Positions 55,563 to 64,000 of a DNA stretch of 64,000 bases are shown one piece after another; positions within the stretch are counted from its first letter, which is position 1; every line of letters starts with the position of its first letter. Source of the DNA: Hymenobacter radiodurans (GTDB taxonomy: Bacteria > Bacteroidota > Bacteroidia > Cytophagales > Hymenobacteraceae); NCBI RefSeq assembly GCF_004355185.1, contig NZ_CP037922.1:1488001-1552000 (forward strand), written 5' to 3'. The position numbers and the translations under genes are program-made. The notes beneath the pieces are model-generated. The model was not told the origin of the DNA, ran no database searches, and was given only the letters and a program-made list of their open reading frames with translations.

Positions 55563-56924
55563 TTATTTCTTAATCTGAGGGCTTTCAAAGCCGAGTTTGG
55601 TGAGGCCGCGCTGCACATCGGGGCTGCTCATGAATAGCTTCCACAGGAGGCCGGTGCGGTGGTTTTCAATCATGACGATGATAGGGCCTTGATCGATGGC
55701 GAGGTGCGATTTGGCGTACCAATTATGGTGCTCACTGAAGCCATCCACGAAGCCGTATTCGCTCCATATTTTGTCCCCCAGATCGTTGTAGAAGTGCTTT
55801 AAGGCCGCCATCGACTCGGCCGGCGCGTAAGGCATAGCCGATAGGGCGGCAGTAGGCGAAATCACGCCCAAATCTTCAGACGGGGAGTGGGCCGCGTAAC
55901 CTTTGTGACTATCTGAGGCGGTAAGGCCCCAGCTGTTGGGTCCGTAGCCTTTATACTTCTTCGGGTTGTCGACGCAGTAGGCGTAGTTGATGCGGGTGTG
56001 GGCCTGGTTTTGCTGCATGTAGTCGGCGTACTGATCTTTGAGCCCACGCGGGTCGATGCCCAGAAAAGAGTAGTGCGAGAAAAACAGCGGCCCGCCGTAG
56101 TCGAAGCCCAAGGGCAGCTTGATTTTGTAGAACTCCTTGCCATTCTTGAAGTAGTCGCCGGTGGCCCAGCCTTGGTCGTACACCTTTTTGTCGATGGGAA
56201 ACTTAGGTGAGGAGGCCGCCATGACATAGGTAATTAAGCACTCATTCCAGCCATGAATTTGGTGGTTCATGCTCCAGCCGTTGTTGGGGCTCCAATGCCA
56301 GTAGAGCACATTTTGCCCCCCTTGCTGGTGCCAGTTCCATTCCACGCCTTCCCACATCCACAGAATACGGTTGCGCAGTTCCTGCTCCGTTTTGCTTTCC
56401 TGGGTGAAGTATTGGCGGGCACAAATCAGCCCCTGAAACAGAAAGGAAGTTTCCACTAAGTCGCCACCGTCGTCCTTTTGGCTAAAGCGGATAACCTTGC
56501 CGGTTTCCCCATTCAGCCAGTGCGGAAACACACCGTGAAATGAATCCGACTTCCCCAGAAACTTAACGATTTTCAGGATTCGCGCCGCCGCTTCGTCCCG
56601 CGTAATCCACTTCCGGTCGGCGGCCACAATGATGGCCATAATGCCGAAGCCCGTGCCGCCGGTGGTTACTACTTCGCCGCCATACTCGTAGGCCACGTTG
56701 CTCCGCTCGCGCGCCATGCCCGATACCGGGTGCCCAAAGTCCCAGAAGTACCGAAACGTCTGACGCTGAACCAAGTCCAGCAGTTGCTCATCTGAGAGGT
56801 TGCGGGGCCGTTGGCGTGGGTCGAATTTGGTGGTCTGGGGGGCTTTTTTGGGTGCTGGTTTTTGCTGGGCAACTAAAAATCCAGGTAGCAGCAGATACAG
56901 AAGTAGGAGAAGTTTTGCTTTCAT
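55563..56924 (-). CDS. GH144-like endo-beta-1,2-glucanase (glycoamylase-like family)
   Basis: The 453-residue protein has a signal peptide (KLLLLLYLLLPGFLVAQ), then LSDEQLLDLVQRQTFRYFWDFGHP, YEYGGEVVTTGGTGFGIMAI, DGGDLVETSFLFQGLIC and LYWHWSPNNGWSMNHQIHGWNE. It ends with a C-terminal GPIIVMIENHRTGLLWKLFM. This is the (alpha/alpha)6-barrel family (Pfam 10091) that includes endo-beta-1,2-glucanases now called GH144. It follows susD in the same orientation and should cut a glucan at the surface or in the periplasm. Family membership is firm; substrate is inference from the family and the adjoining GH3. Confidence 0.85.
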   Translation of the reverse strand: MKAKLLLLLYLLLPGFLVAQQKPAPKKAPQTTKFDPRQRPRNLSDEQLLDLVQRQTFRYFWDFGHPVSGMARERSNVAYEYGGEVVTTGGTGFGIMAIIVAADRKWITRDEAAARILKIVKFLGKSDSFHGVFPHWLNGETGKVIRFSQKDDGGDLVETSFLFQGLICARQYFTQESKTEQELRNRILWMWEGVEWNWHQQGGQNVLYWHWSPNNGWSMNHQIHGWNECLITYVMAASSPKFPIDKKVYDQGWATGDYFKNGKEFYKIKLPLGFDYGGPLFFSHYSFLGIDPRGLKDQYADYMQQNQAHTRINYAYCVDNPKKYKGYGPNSWGLTASDSHKGYAAHSPSEDLGVISPTAALSAMPYAPAESMAALKHFYNDLGDKIWSEYGFVDGFSEHHNWYAKSHLAIDQGPIIVMIENHRTGLLWKLFMSSPDVQRGLTKLGFESPQIKK

Positions 56925-56956
56925 AAGTCAGCTTAGACGACGTGTAACTAGGGCTA

Positions 56957-57095
56957 GGAAGCTAGTTCCCCTCCTCGGTTGAGGAGGGGCTAGGGGCGGT
57001 TGATGACGCTAGAACAAGAACTATTTCTAGAAAATGGGTCGCGATTGTCAACCACCCCTAACCCCTCCTCAGTTGAGGAGGGGAACTAGCTTTCT
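56957..57095. repeat. Large imperfect inverted repeat, family C
   Basis: Two arms of about 50 bases (about 56957-57007 and 57045-57095) share GCTAGTTCCCCTCCTC and related segments, and each arm is itself a small hairpin. It lies between GH144 and susD. Confidence 0.8.
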
Positions 57096-57127
57096 AACTC
57101 TAGTCTAGTAGTGTTTAGCAAGTTTCA

Positions 57128-58687
57128 TTAATACCCGGGGTTCTGCGTCAGTTGGCCACCGCTTAAGTCAATCTGGGCCTGCGGAATGGGAAACAGCTCA
57201 TGCTTGCCTTTCACAAAGGTTTTACCTTGTGCAGCAAAAATGGGAACGATGCGGCCGGGAATCACACTTTCCTGACGGACCAGGTCGAAAAACCGGTCGT
57301 GCTCAAGAGCAAGCTCTACGCGGCGCTCCGCCCAGATTTGCTCGAGGGTAGGAGCCGGAATGGCTGCTAAGCCAGCACGGCGACGCACCAAGTTCAAACT
57401 CGTAGCCGCAGCGGTAGTGTTACCAATTTGCCGGGCAGCCTCAGCATTGATGAGCAGGATCTCGCCATAGCGTAACACCCGAATATTCTTAGGCAAGAAG
57501 TCGTTGTTACCGCAATTAGCTTCGCGGGTGCGGCTATGGTAGGCTTTATAGCTGTAGCGGAAGCCTTCTACCGAGTCTTTGCTCGGAATGCGAAAGCCGT
57601 CCCACAGCACAGTGCCGGTGGAGCGCTGGCCCGCGGGGGCCGTTGGCTGAATGAAGATAATACTGGCTGCTCGCCGTACGTCGTTCGGCTCGTAGGCACT
57701 GGCCAGCGATGTGGTAGGCGTATTGAAACCGAAGCCTAAGTCAGCCCAGCCGCCCCGGCCACCCGAGCGTGGTCCCTGCGATACGGTGTATAGCTCCACT
57801 GCGGAGTTGTTGCAGGAAGCACTAACACCCGCCTGCACCTCAAAGATGGATTCGGGCCCATTTGCACCCGCCGTGCGCCAAATATCCGCGTAGTTTTCCT
57901 GCAATGCATACGTTCCCGAGCGACCCTGAATAATCTCGTTGGTCAGATTATAGGCCTGCTGATAGTTTTTGCGATACAGGTACACCTTAGCTAGCATGCC
58001 TTGCGCAGCCGCTTTCGTAACCCGCCCCGTCTGGGTGGCACCTTTCAACGGTAAGTTATCAGCGGCAAATTGTAGGTCGCTGATGACGAAATCATAAACG
58101 GCATCGGCGGTAGCACGCTGCTGAAACTCTGGGCTGTTAATCTCAGAGGTTTGAGGTACGCGGTCAAGCAAGGGCACTCCTCCGAAAAGGCGCACTAAGT
58201 TGAAGTAGAAGTAAGCGCGCAGAAAGCGCACCTCGCTGATCAAACGGTTTTTATCTGCCTCAGGCGCAGGGCTCAGCGGAATTTTGTCCAAGGCCTGATT
58301 GGCTCGTCCTATGCCTTGGAAGTACCCATTCCAAACGTTATTGGGGGTACCATTGCTGGAGGTTAGCGTAAAATTGTCGATGGTAAGCGCATCGCCATAG
58401 TCACTCGGAGTACTGCCTTTATCGGAGTCGTCGGAGGCGATGTCCGTCATGATAACGTATTGTAAGCCATGAACATCGGGGCCAAAGCCCCCAAGATACA
58501 TGACGTTGTACACCCCATCGACTAGCTTTTGAGCTGCCGCTGGATCATTGCGAATTGCATCTTCACTCAGCTGGCCTTGGGGAGCTACATCAAGGAAATC
58601 TTTGCAGCCGCTGACCATCACTAGGGCTAGGGCTAAGGCAGCCGTACCGGCGCGGCGCGGGAGAGAGGTGGGAATAGAGAAATACAT
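57128..58687 (-). CDS. susD: SusD/RagB-family glycan-binding lipoprotein
   Basis: The 519-residue outer-membrane lipoprotein carries lipobox VSGC (Cys28) after a hydrophobic signal and the SusD-typical start CKDFLDVAPQGQLSED. Tetratricopeptide-like helices follow (FLRAYFYFNLVRLFGGVPLL) and the C-terminus has WAERRVELALEHDRFFDLVR with PIPQAQIDLSGGQLTQNPGY. It binds the polysaccharide at the cell surface and covers the SusC barrel. It lies 9 bases downstream of susC and is translated from the same transcript. Confidence 0.93.
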   Translation of the reverse strand: MYFSIPTSLPRRAGTAALALALVMVSGCKDFLDVAPQGQLSEDAIRNDPAAAQKLVDGVYNVMYLGGFGPDVHGLQYVIMTDIASDDSDKGSTPSDYGDALTIDNFTLTSSNGTPNNVWNGYFQGIGRANQALDKIPLSPAPEADKNRLISEVRFLRAYFYFNLVRLFGGVPLLDRVPQTSEINSPEFQQRATADAVYDFVISDLQFAADNLPLKGATQTGRVTKAAAQGMLAKVYLYRKNYQQAYNLTNEIIQGRSGTYALQENYADIWRTAGANGPESIFEVQAGVSASCNNSAVELYTVSQGPRSGGRGGWADLGFGFNTPTTSLASAYEPNDVRRAASIIFIQPTAPAGQRSTGTVLWDGFRIPSKDSVEGFRYSYKAYHSRTREANCGNNDFLPKNIRVLRYGEILLINAEAARQIGNTTAAATSLNLVRRRAGLAAIPAPTLEQIWAERRVELALEHDRFFDLVRQESVIPGRIVPIFAAQGKTFVKGKHELFPIPQAQIDLSGGQLTQNPGY

Positions 58688-58696
58688 CGGCGTAGC

Positions 58697-61600
58697 TTAT
58701 TTGAAGTTGACGTTCAGCCCTACCGTGATGGTGCGGCTGATGGGGTAGCTGTTTAGTTCGATGCCTGAATCGAGGGGGCCACCGGACAGCTCCGGCGTGA
58801 AGCCACTGTAGTTGGTTACCGTAAACACGTTCTGGGCAGCGGCAAATACACGAAGCGAAGTCATGCGAAACCGCTCAAGCGCAGCTATTGGGATTGAATA
58901 GCCTAGTACCACGTTGGTGAGGCGCAAAAACGACCCCGACTCCAGAAAGTAGGTCGAGTTGGGCATGCTGCTCATTAGGGACCGAGGGTCGGAGTTGGAC
59001 GGGTTGGCGGCCGTCCAGCGGTCGTTAGCGAAATCAGCTTCGACGTTATCGGTGCTGGCGTTGCGCGCCTGCTTTTTGGCGTTGTACACCTTGTTGTTCA
59101 GATTGCCCGAAAACACGAAGGAGAAATCCACATTCCGGAAATTTAGCCCCCCATTCACACCGTAATAGATCGGTGGCTGATACGAGCCGAAGTAAGAGCG
59201 GTCGAGCAAGTCGACGGTGCCGTCGCCGTTGGTGTCAGCATACTTTAAGTCGCCCACCTGAGGATTGAAAGTGGAGCGGGGGCCGTTGGCAATTTCATCG
59301 GCCGATTGGTACACGCCAATAGCATCGAGCAGGTAGAAGCTGCCCGCCGCCACGCCGTTGTCGGAGCGCGTTACGTTGTTGGCACCAGCAAACAACGCCT
59401 GCCCACCGTTTAGCTCGGCAATGCGGTTTTTGTTGAAGGTGGCATTCACGCCAATGTTGTAGCTCCAGTCGGGGCTTTCGCCTATGCTGGTGCGCCAGTT
59501 AAGAGAGGTTTCCACGCCTTTATTGGTGATATCGGCGGCGTTGGTGATAAACTGGTTATTGGGGTCGCCTAAGATGCCGGGAATGTTAATCGGAATGAGG
59601 GCATCGGAAGTAGTCTTGTCGTAGTAGGTTACTTCGCCCGTCAAGCGGTTGTCGAGCAAGCCAAACTCTACTGCGAAGTCATACTCTGTGGTGGTTTCCC
59701 AGCGCACGTCCTGGTCCTTAATTTCCGTAATTGTGGCTCCCAATACTGGCTGGCCATTAAATACATAAGGAATATTCGAGTTAGCCGTCACGATGTAGGT
59801 ATCAGCCGGAATCTGGTCGTTGCCAAGCTGGCCGTAGCTGGCCCGCAGCTTCAGGAAGTTCAGCACCGTGTTGCCTTTCAAAAAGGCTTCATCCGACACT
59901 ACCCAGCCCAAGCCCACTGAGGGGAAAAAGCCGTTGCGCTGGTCGCGGTTAAACCGCGAAGTGGCATCGTGGCGGAGGTTGGTGGTGAAGAGGTAACGGT
60001 CGAGGAAGGCGTAGTTGATGCGCCCGAGGTACGATAGCCGGCTATCCTTCGAGGCTGCCGAACCGTTCACCGAAGAGTTCGGGTCGCCAGCATTTAAGTA
60101 CCACTGATCCGGGTCGACGGGAACATCGCGGCGGGCGGCCGAAAACTGATTGTCAAAGCCTTTCTCTACCACAGTACCTACCAACACCGTTAGGTCGTGC
60201 TTATCGAGGAAGCGCTGCTGATACGTGGCGGTGTTTTCCCAGAGGTAGCGGGAGTTATTGTTCTGCGTCACGTTGAGGTTACTACGATCTGAGCGCTGGT
60301 TGCCACCGGAAGTCAGGAACGTCACCTCATCATTACGGTATTGGTAGTCATACACGCGACGGTTGTTGTAGTTCAGGTCGAGGTTGATGGCCGAGCGGAG
60401 GGTAAGCGCAGTAATGGGCTTTACGTCTACGGCCACGGTGCTCTGCAAGCGGTTTTCCAACGACTTATTGTTGTTCTTCTCGATATCCAGCAACGGATTA
60501 CCGACGTTGCCGAAGGCGGAGGTGTTCCCGTACCGGTCGCCTACTTTGGACTGGATAATGGGGGCCGCGCGGTAGGCGTTGCCATAAGCGGCTCCTATGT
60601 TGACGTCGCGCGTATTGGCGTGGCTAAAGGATGCCTGCGAGCTGATCGTTACCTTATCCGAAAGATCGAAGGCGGTGTTAGAACGTACCGTCAGGCGCTG
60701 AAACTTGTTATTGATGACGATCCCGTCATCCTGAAGCAAATTGCCAGAGAAGTAGTAGCGCACGTTCTCACTCGCACCCGACACGGCTATGTTGTGATTC
60801 TGAAAGGTGCTGCGGCGCAGGATCTCGTCGTACCAGTTGGTAGTGCCCGTGAAATTCGGAATGTTGGTGCTAGGCGAAACATCACCCAAGTAGTTCACAT
60901 ACTGGTCGGCGCTGGCCATATCTACTAAGCGAGCTGCTTGCTTAAAGCCCCCCGTAGCGCTGTAGCTGAGCACCGGTTTGCCTTCTTTGCCCTGCTTGGT
61001 GGTGATGATAATAACACCATTTGCCCCCCGCACACCATAAATAGCTGCCGCCGACGCATCTTTCAGAACGTCGATGGTTGCAATGTCGGCGTTGCTCAGG
61101 TTGCGGATATCAGTGGTTTGCACGCCGTCTACCACATACAACGGGTTAGCGCCGGCCAGCAGGGTACCCGTTCCTCGGATACGCACGACGGGCTGGGAGT
61201 TAGGAGCACCGTTATTCGTGATTTGTACCCCAGAGATTTTGCCCTGCAACGCTTGGGTAGCCGTTTGTACGGGCTGATTGACAATCTCAGTGCCTTCCAC
61301 GCGGGCCACGGCGCCGGTGAGGTCGCGCTTGCTTTGCGTACCGTAGCCCGTAACAACCACCTCACCGAGGGCCTGCGTATTAGGCGCCAGATTAATGTCG
61401 ATGGTGGTACGGCCGCCGATGGCTACTTCCTGCGGGTTGTAGCCCACAAAGGAGAAAACCAGCGTGCCGTTATCCGGGGCGGTGATAGTGTAGCGACCCT
61501 CAGGATCGGTAGCGGTACCGTTGCTGGTGCCTTTCACCACTACGTTTACACCGGGCAGGCCCCCGCCCGTTTCGTCAATTACGCGGCCGGTTACGGTAAT

Positions 61601-61756
61601 GTCGGCCGGCGTTTGGGCCAGGGTGGTAATAGCCGAGGATGCAGCGGTGGCGTAGGCTGGGGCGCTACCGACGCACAAAACGGCCCCGAGCGCCGCAAGG
61701 GCCGTAAGCTGCTTAACACACCTAGGAAGCCCAGGGAAGTGTAGAAGAGGGTGCAT
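58697..61756 (-). CDS. susC: SusC/RagA-family TonB-dependent transporter
   Basis: The 1019-residue product from ATG 61756 contains a signal peptide (ALAALGAVLCVGSAPAYA), a carboxypeptidase-like domain (ITVTGRVIDETGGGLPGVNV), a TonB box region (LGEVVVTGYGTQ), the plug (IRGTGTLLAGANPLYVVDG, VLKDASAAAIYGVRGANGVI) and a 22-strand barrel ending SRTITVGLNVNF. It imports oligosaccharides driven by TonB. The next genes are susD and three glycoside hydrolases on the same strand. The 627 bases upstream are non-coding and carry a LacI-type operator candidate. The longer frame to 61804 adds a non-conserved leader. Confidence 0.93.
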   Translation of the reverse strand: MHPLLHFPGLPRCVKQLTALAALGAVLCVGSAPAYATAASSAITTLAQTPADITVTGRVIDETGGGLPGVNVVVKGTSNGTATDPEGRYTITAPDNGTLVFSFVGYNPQEVAIGGRTTIDINLAPNTQALGEVVVTGYGTQSKRDLTGAVARVEGTEIVNQPVQTATQALQGKISGVQITNNGAPNSQPVVRIRGTGTLLAGANPLYVVDGVQTTDIRNLSNADIATIDVLKDASAAAIYGVRGANGVIIITTKQGKEGKPVLSYSATGGFKQAARLVDMASADQYVNYLGDVSPSTNIPNFTGTTNWYDEILRRSTFQNHNIAVSGASENVRYYFSGNLLQDDGIVINNKFQRLTVRSNTAFDLSDKVTISSQASFSHANTRDVNIGAAYGNAYRAAPIIQSKVGDRYGNTSAFGNVGNPLLDIEKNNNKSLENRLQSTVAVDVKPITALTLRSAINLDLNYNNRRVYDYQYRNDEVTFLTSGGNQRSDRSNLNVTQNNNSRYLWENTATYQQRFLDKHDLTVLVGTVVEKGFDNQFSAARRDVPVDPDQWYLNAGDPNSSVNGSAASKDSRLSYLGRINYAFLDRYLFTTNLRHDATSRFNRDQRNGFFPSVGLGWVVSDEAFLKGNTVLNFLKLRASYGQLGNDQIPADTYIVTANSNIPYVFNGQPVLGATITEIKDQDVRWETTTEYDFAVEFGLLDNRLTGEVTYYDKTTSDALIPINIPGILGDPNNQFITNAADITNKGVETSLNWRTSIGESPDWSYNIGVNATFNKNRIAELNGGQALFAGANNVTRSDNGVAAGSFYLLDAIGVYQSADEIANGPRSTFNPQVGDLKYADTNGDGTVDLLDRSYFGSYQPPIYYGVNGGLNFRNVDFSFVFSGNLNNKVYNAKKQARNASTDNVEADFANDRWTAANPSNSDPRSLMSSMPNSTYFLESGSFLRLTNVVLGYSIPIAALERFRMTSLRVFAAAQNVFTVTNYSGFTPELSGGPLDSGIELNSYPISRTITVGLNVNFK

Positions 61757-61882
61757 ATAAAGGAAGGGTTTGGAGTGGGAAATAGAAATCAGAGAGTACT
61801 TCAAATGCCGGAATGAGCTCCTAATTGGAGACTACAGGCATTACTCGTCAGTTGTATAACTGCAACCAAATCAGGAGGAAAG

Positions 61883-61896
61883 CGCAATCGTTTGCG
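61883..61896. promoter_or_regulatory. LacI-family-like operator candidate
   Basis: CGCAATCGTTTGCG has 5-base inverted arms (CGCAA/TTGCG) with a central CG, the form bound by LacI/PurR-type repressors. It lies 127 bases upstream of the susC start. No cognate regulator is in the window. Confidence 0.45.
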
Positions 61897-62274
61897 GGTC
61901 ACTTCCAAGTCTTGGGTTTACTAGATGACACGTAGCACTGGAAAAGGTGAAGAAGCTTGTTGGCTCTGCATATAATGCAGCAGCGATATTAATCGGGCCT
62001 CCTACGCACGGAGGGTACTCAAACGACAGGCAGCGAATCGAAAAAACACGCAACCATTTGCTCATCATGTAGGAGGGCCGCGTCGGGCTGGGCAGGGGGC
62101 TTTTCGAATAGCCTGGGTCTCTGTCTTTCCTAATCCAGCAGATCGGTACTAGCTATCGGCTGTTTGTTTTGTTTAGAGCGAACGAAGCAAATAACTGCAG
62201 CCGTACAAGCAGTACTGTTCTAGACTGCGTAAGGTTGTGTCTGGGCAGTATTAAATGGCTATCTGAGAGGGCAC

Positions 62275-62303
62275 AAAAAAGGTTGACGAGTTCATCGTCA
62301 ACC
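62275..62303 (-). terminator. Intrinsic terminator of the M28 gene
   Basis: GGTTGACGA (62281-62289) and TCGTCAACC (62295-62303) form a perfect 9-bp stem with a 5-base loop; six As to the left read as a U-run on the minus-strand transcript. Confidence 0.8.
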
Positions 62304-62383
62304 TCTATGCTTTCTGCCGCAGCAAATTTGCCTATTGATAATCAGGATTTAAGGCCAAAAAAGCCCCCCAGCGTGATTTTTGG

Positions 62384-63880
62384 CTATCGTTCCAGCTTAA
62401 AATCCTTGTCTACAGCGGGGCGCTCCTTTTGGTTGGCTACGGCCCAGCCCGTTAGGTAAATCCAGCGGGTGACGCCGGCTAGTTTCTGAATATTAATGCG
62501 CTCGGGCTCGTCTTCAGGCGTATGGTAATCCTTGTGCAGCAGCGTGGTGTAGCAGATAGATGGAATATTGAGGCGGGCATAGGAAAGATGGTCGGAGCGG
62601 AAGTACCAGCCTTCGGGGTGAGTGGGCTTGTCCCAGAGCGTGTCGAGTTTAAATTGGGCGCTGGCTTGGTTGGCTGCCAGAGCCGTATTGACCAAGCCAA
62701 GGGAGTTGCGATGGGGCGGTTGCGAGCCCAGCAACGCCGCGCTATCCGGAGCATTGCGGCCCAGCATTTCCGCATTCAGCACCGCCACAATTGATTCACG
62801 CGGCACGGTAGGATGGGTAGCGTAGTAGCGCGAGCCTAGCAACCCACGCTCTTCGGCGCCGTGAAACACAAACAGAGCAGTGCGCTTGGCTGGCTTTTGC
62901 TTAAAAGCGCGCATCGTAGCGAGCAATGCCGCGCAACCCGTAGCGTTGTCGTCAGCGCCATTCCAGATGGAGTCGCCGGCCACGATTTTGCGCACGCCGT
63001 CGTGGTCTTGGTGGGTGCTGAACAGCACGTTTTCCTTTTTCAGCTGCGCGTCGGTGCCGGGCACTGTCGCCACAATATTTACCGATGGATACGCGAAGGT
63101 TTCCACTTTCAGGGTAGCCGTCAGCTGCTGGCCCGGCTGGCGGACCCAAGCTAACGCATCGGCGGGCAGCCAAACGGTGGGCGCCTGCTCAACTACTTTG
63201 GTGGCAACCTCGCCGGGCAAGCTGTAGCGGCCGCGCTCGTAGCTGGTGGTCCAGTTTTCATATAAGTTCTGGGCTCGCGCATCCGACACGAACACAACAG
63301 CCACAGCACCTGCCTTCACTAGCTCCACAGATTTGTCGCGCATGGTTTGCCCCACAAACCGGCGGTAGCTTAAGTCAGCTGATGGCGTGCCCGAAAACAG
63401 AATAGCTACGGCTTTACCTTTCACGTCGATGTTGGCCATTTCAGCCGCCGTACCATTACCCACAAATACCAGGGGGGCATTTATAGTAGCCACACCGGGG
63501 GCCAAAATCATGGCATCTTTGCCGTGGGTGAGCTGGTGCGTACCAATGCTCAGGCGGCTGTCTTTGGTGAGGCGGGTGCGCTGAATGTGAAAGAACTGGA
63601 AATAGGTGCCATCGTCGCCGGCGGGCTGGAGGCCGATGGCACGGGCCTGCTCCGCTATCCAGGCAGAGGCTTTTAGCTCGTCTAACGTGCCGCCTTCCCG
63701 GCCCCGGAAATGGTCGCCGCCAATAGCAAACAAGTCGCGTTTTAGATCTTCTTCCTTAATGGCCGAGCGTTTGTCGCCGGCAAACGGACTGCGCTGGGCC
63801 GTGGCCGCGCCGTTATTTAGGAGAAACAGCCCTAGCAAACTTCCGGACAGAAGGAAACGAGAAAGTATAGCGTGTTTCAT
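62384..63880 (-). CDS. M28 family metallopeptidase with PA domain
   Basis: The 498-residue secreted enzyme has a signal peptide (LLSGSLLGLFLLNNGAATAQ), a protease-associated domain (about 140-255; VFVGNGTAAEMANIDVKGK), and an M28 catalytic core. Zinc ligands are His in STHQDHDGV, Asp in NGADDNATG, Glu pair in FHGAEERGLLGS, then Asp/Glu later (VAVLNAEMLGRN) and His in DYHTPEDEPERIN. It removes amino acids or dipeptides outside the cytoplasm. ATG 63880 is used; a TTG at 63907 is possible but gives no better signal peptide. It lies upstream of susC but is separated by a terminator. Confidence 0.88.
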   Translation of the reverse strand: MKHAILSRFLLSGSLLGLFLLNNGAATAQRSPFAGDKRSAIKEEDLKRDLFAIGGDHFRGREGGTLDELKASAWIAEQARAIGLQPAGDDGTYFQFFHIQRTRLTKDSRLSIGTHQLTHGKDAMILAPGVATINAPLVFVGNGTAAEMANIDVKGKAVAILFSGTPSADLSYRRFVGQTMRDKSVELVKAGAVAVVFVSDARAQNLYENWTTSYERGRYSLPGEVATKVVEQAPTVWLPADALAWVRQPGQQLTATLKVETFAYPSVNIVATVPGTDAQLKKENVLFSTHQDHDGVRKIVAGDSIWNGADDNATGCAALLATMRAFKQKPAKRTALFVFHGAEERGLLGSRYYATHPTVPRESIVAVLNAEMLGRNAPDSAALLGSQPPHRNSLGLVNTALAANQASAQFKLDTLWDKPTHPEGWYFRSDHLSYARLNIPSICYTTLLHKDYHTPEDEPERINIQKLAGVTRWIYLTGWAVANQKERPAVDKDFKLER

Positions 63881-63921
63881 GGAGGTAGGAGGAGAACGCT
63901 TTGACAAAGACTTTACAAAAG

Positions 63922-64000
63922 AACGTCATGCAGAGCGGCAGCAAAGCATCGCGCTCACTTCGTTGAAGTTACCGTTGCAACGACGCGAGCGCGATGCTTT
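63922..64000. repeat. Family A inverted repeat, truncated by window end
   Basis: The left arm (from about 63922, AACGTCATGCAGAGCG) and the partial right arm ending at 64000 match the family A core with internal changes. Confidence 0.65.

Larger units (their letters stand above)
61757..62383. other. Regulatory intergenic region upstream of susC
   Basis: No supported gene; the small plus-strand frame at 62169-62459 overlaps the M28 gene and is composition-poor. The region holds the palindrome at 61883-61896, the terminator at 62275-62303 and a motif copy at 62364-62369. I found no clear -33/-7 pair. Confidence 0.55.

Noticed and set aside
62169..62459. A 96-residue plus-strand frame upstream of susC.
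   Set aside because: It runs into the antisense of the M28 gene, spans a terminator hairpin and has no recognisable features.

Overview
The window is chromosomal DNA from a Bacteroidota bacterium, most likely a Cytophagales member of the Hymenobacter type. Supporting signs are a SusC/SusD pair, a type IX secretion (T9SS) C-terminal signal, a LytS/LytTR pair, UmuDC, exosortase with PID-type C-terminal sorting tags, and intergenic palindromes of a style I recall from Hymenobacter. I cannot place it to species.

Layout. (1) 1-20 kb, visibly AT-rich: an exopolysaccharide (EPS) locus. It holds an exosortase with a companion membrane protein and two small C-terminally tagged surface proteins, a T9SS-exported beta-helix enzyme, five or six glycosyltransferases, a WcaF-type acetyltransferase, an SGNH hydrolase, a flippase, a Wzy-like polymerase and a Wzc-like tyrosine kinase. 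(2) 20.6-21.4 kb: a decayed tyrosine recombinase, which marks the edge of this island. (3) 21.4-35.4 kb, GC-rich: umuDC, a GntP permease, a GH5 glucanase, the ybbP-ybbA/tesA cluster, an M1 aminopeptidase and a DUF2383-type protein. (4) 35.6-39.5 kb: the 5-oxoprolinase operon pxpB-pxpC-pxpA with an NRAMP-related permease. (5) 39.5-46 kb: a LytS/LytTR two-component pair divergent from an ABC ATPase and a permease-M1 peptidase fusion. (6) 46.4-51 kb: a CAT-like acyltransferase, a Nudix hydrolase, a HAD phosphatase and a large transporter-HEAT-cNMP protein. (7) 51.1-61.8 kb: a polysaccharide utilisation locus (susC, susD, GH144, GH43-like, GH3), probably for beta-1,2-glucan. (8) An M28 peptidase closes the window.

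Two window-wide observations stand out. First, the motif GGGGGGC followed by three or more A/T is strongly over-represented on both strands from 21 to 64 kb and is essentially absent from the EPS island. Second, eight genes are interrupted by twelve apparent frameshifts. Every one is repaired by adding a single base to a G or C run, and four of them are five-G versions of that same motif. This points to homopolymer under-calling in the assembly more than to true gene decay, so I annotate those genes as whole reading frames. Some run lengths (C9 in a glycosyltransferase) would also suit phase variation.

All calls come from reading the sequence and from family knowledge; no search was run.
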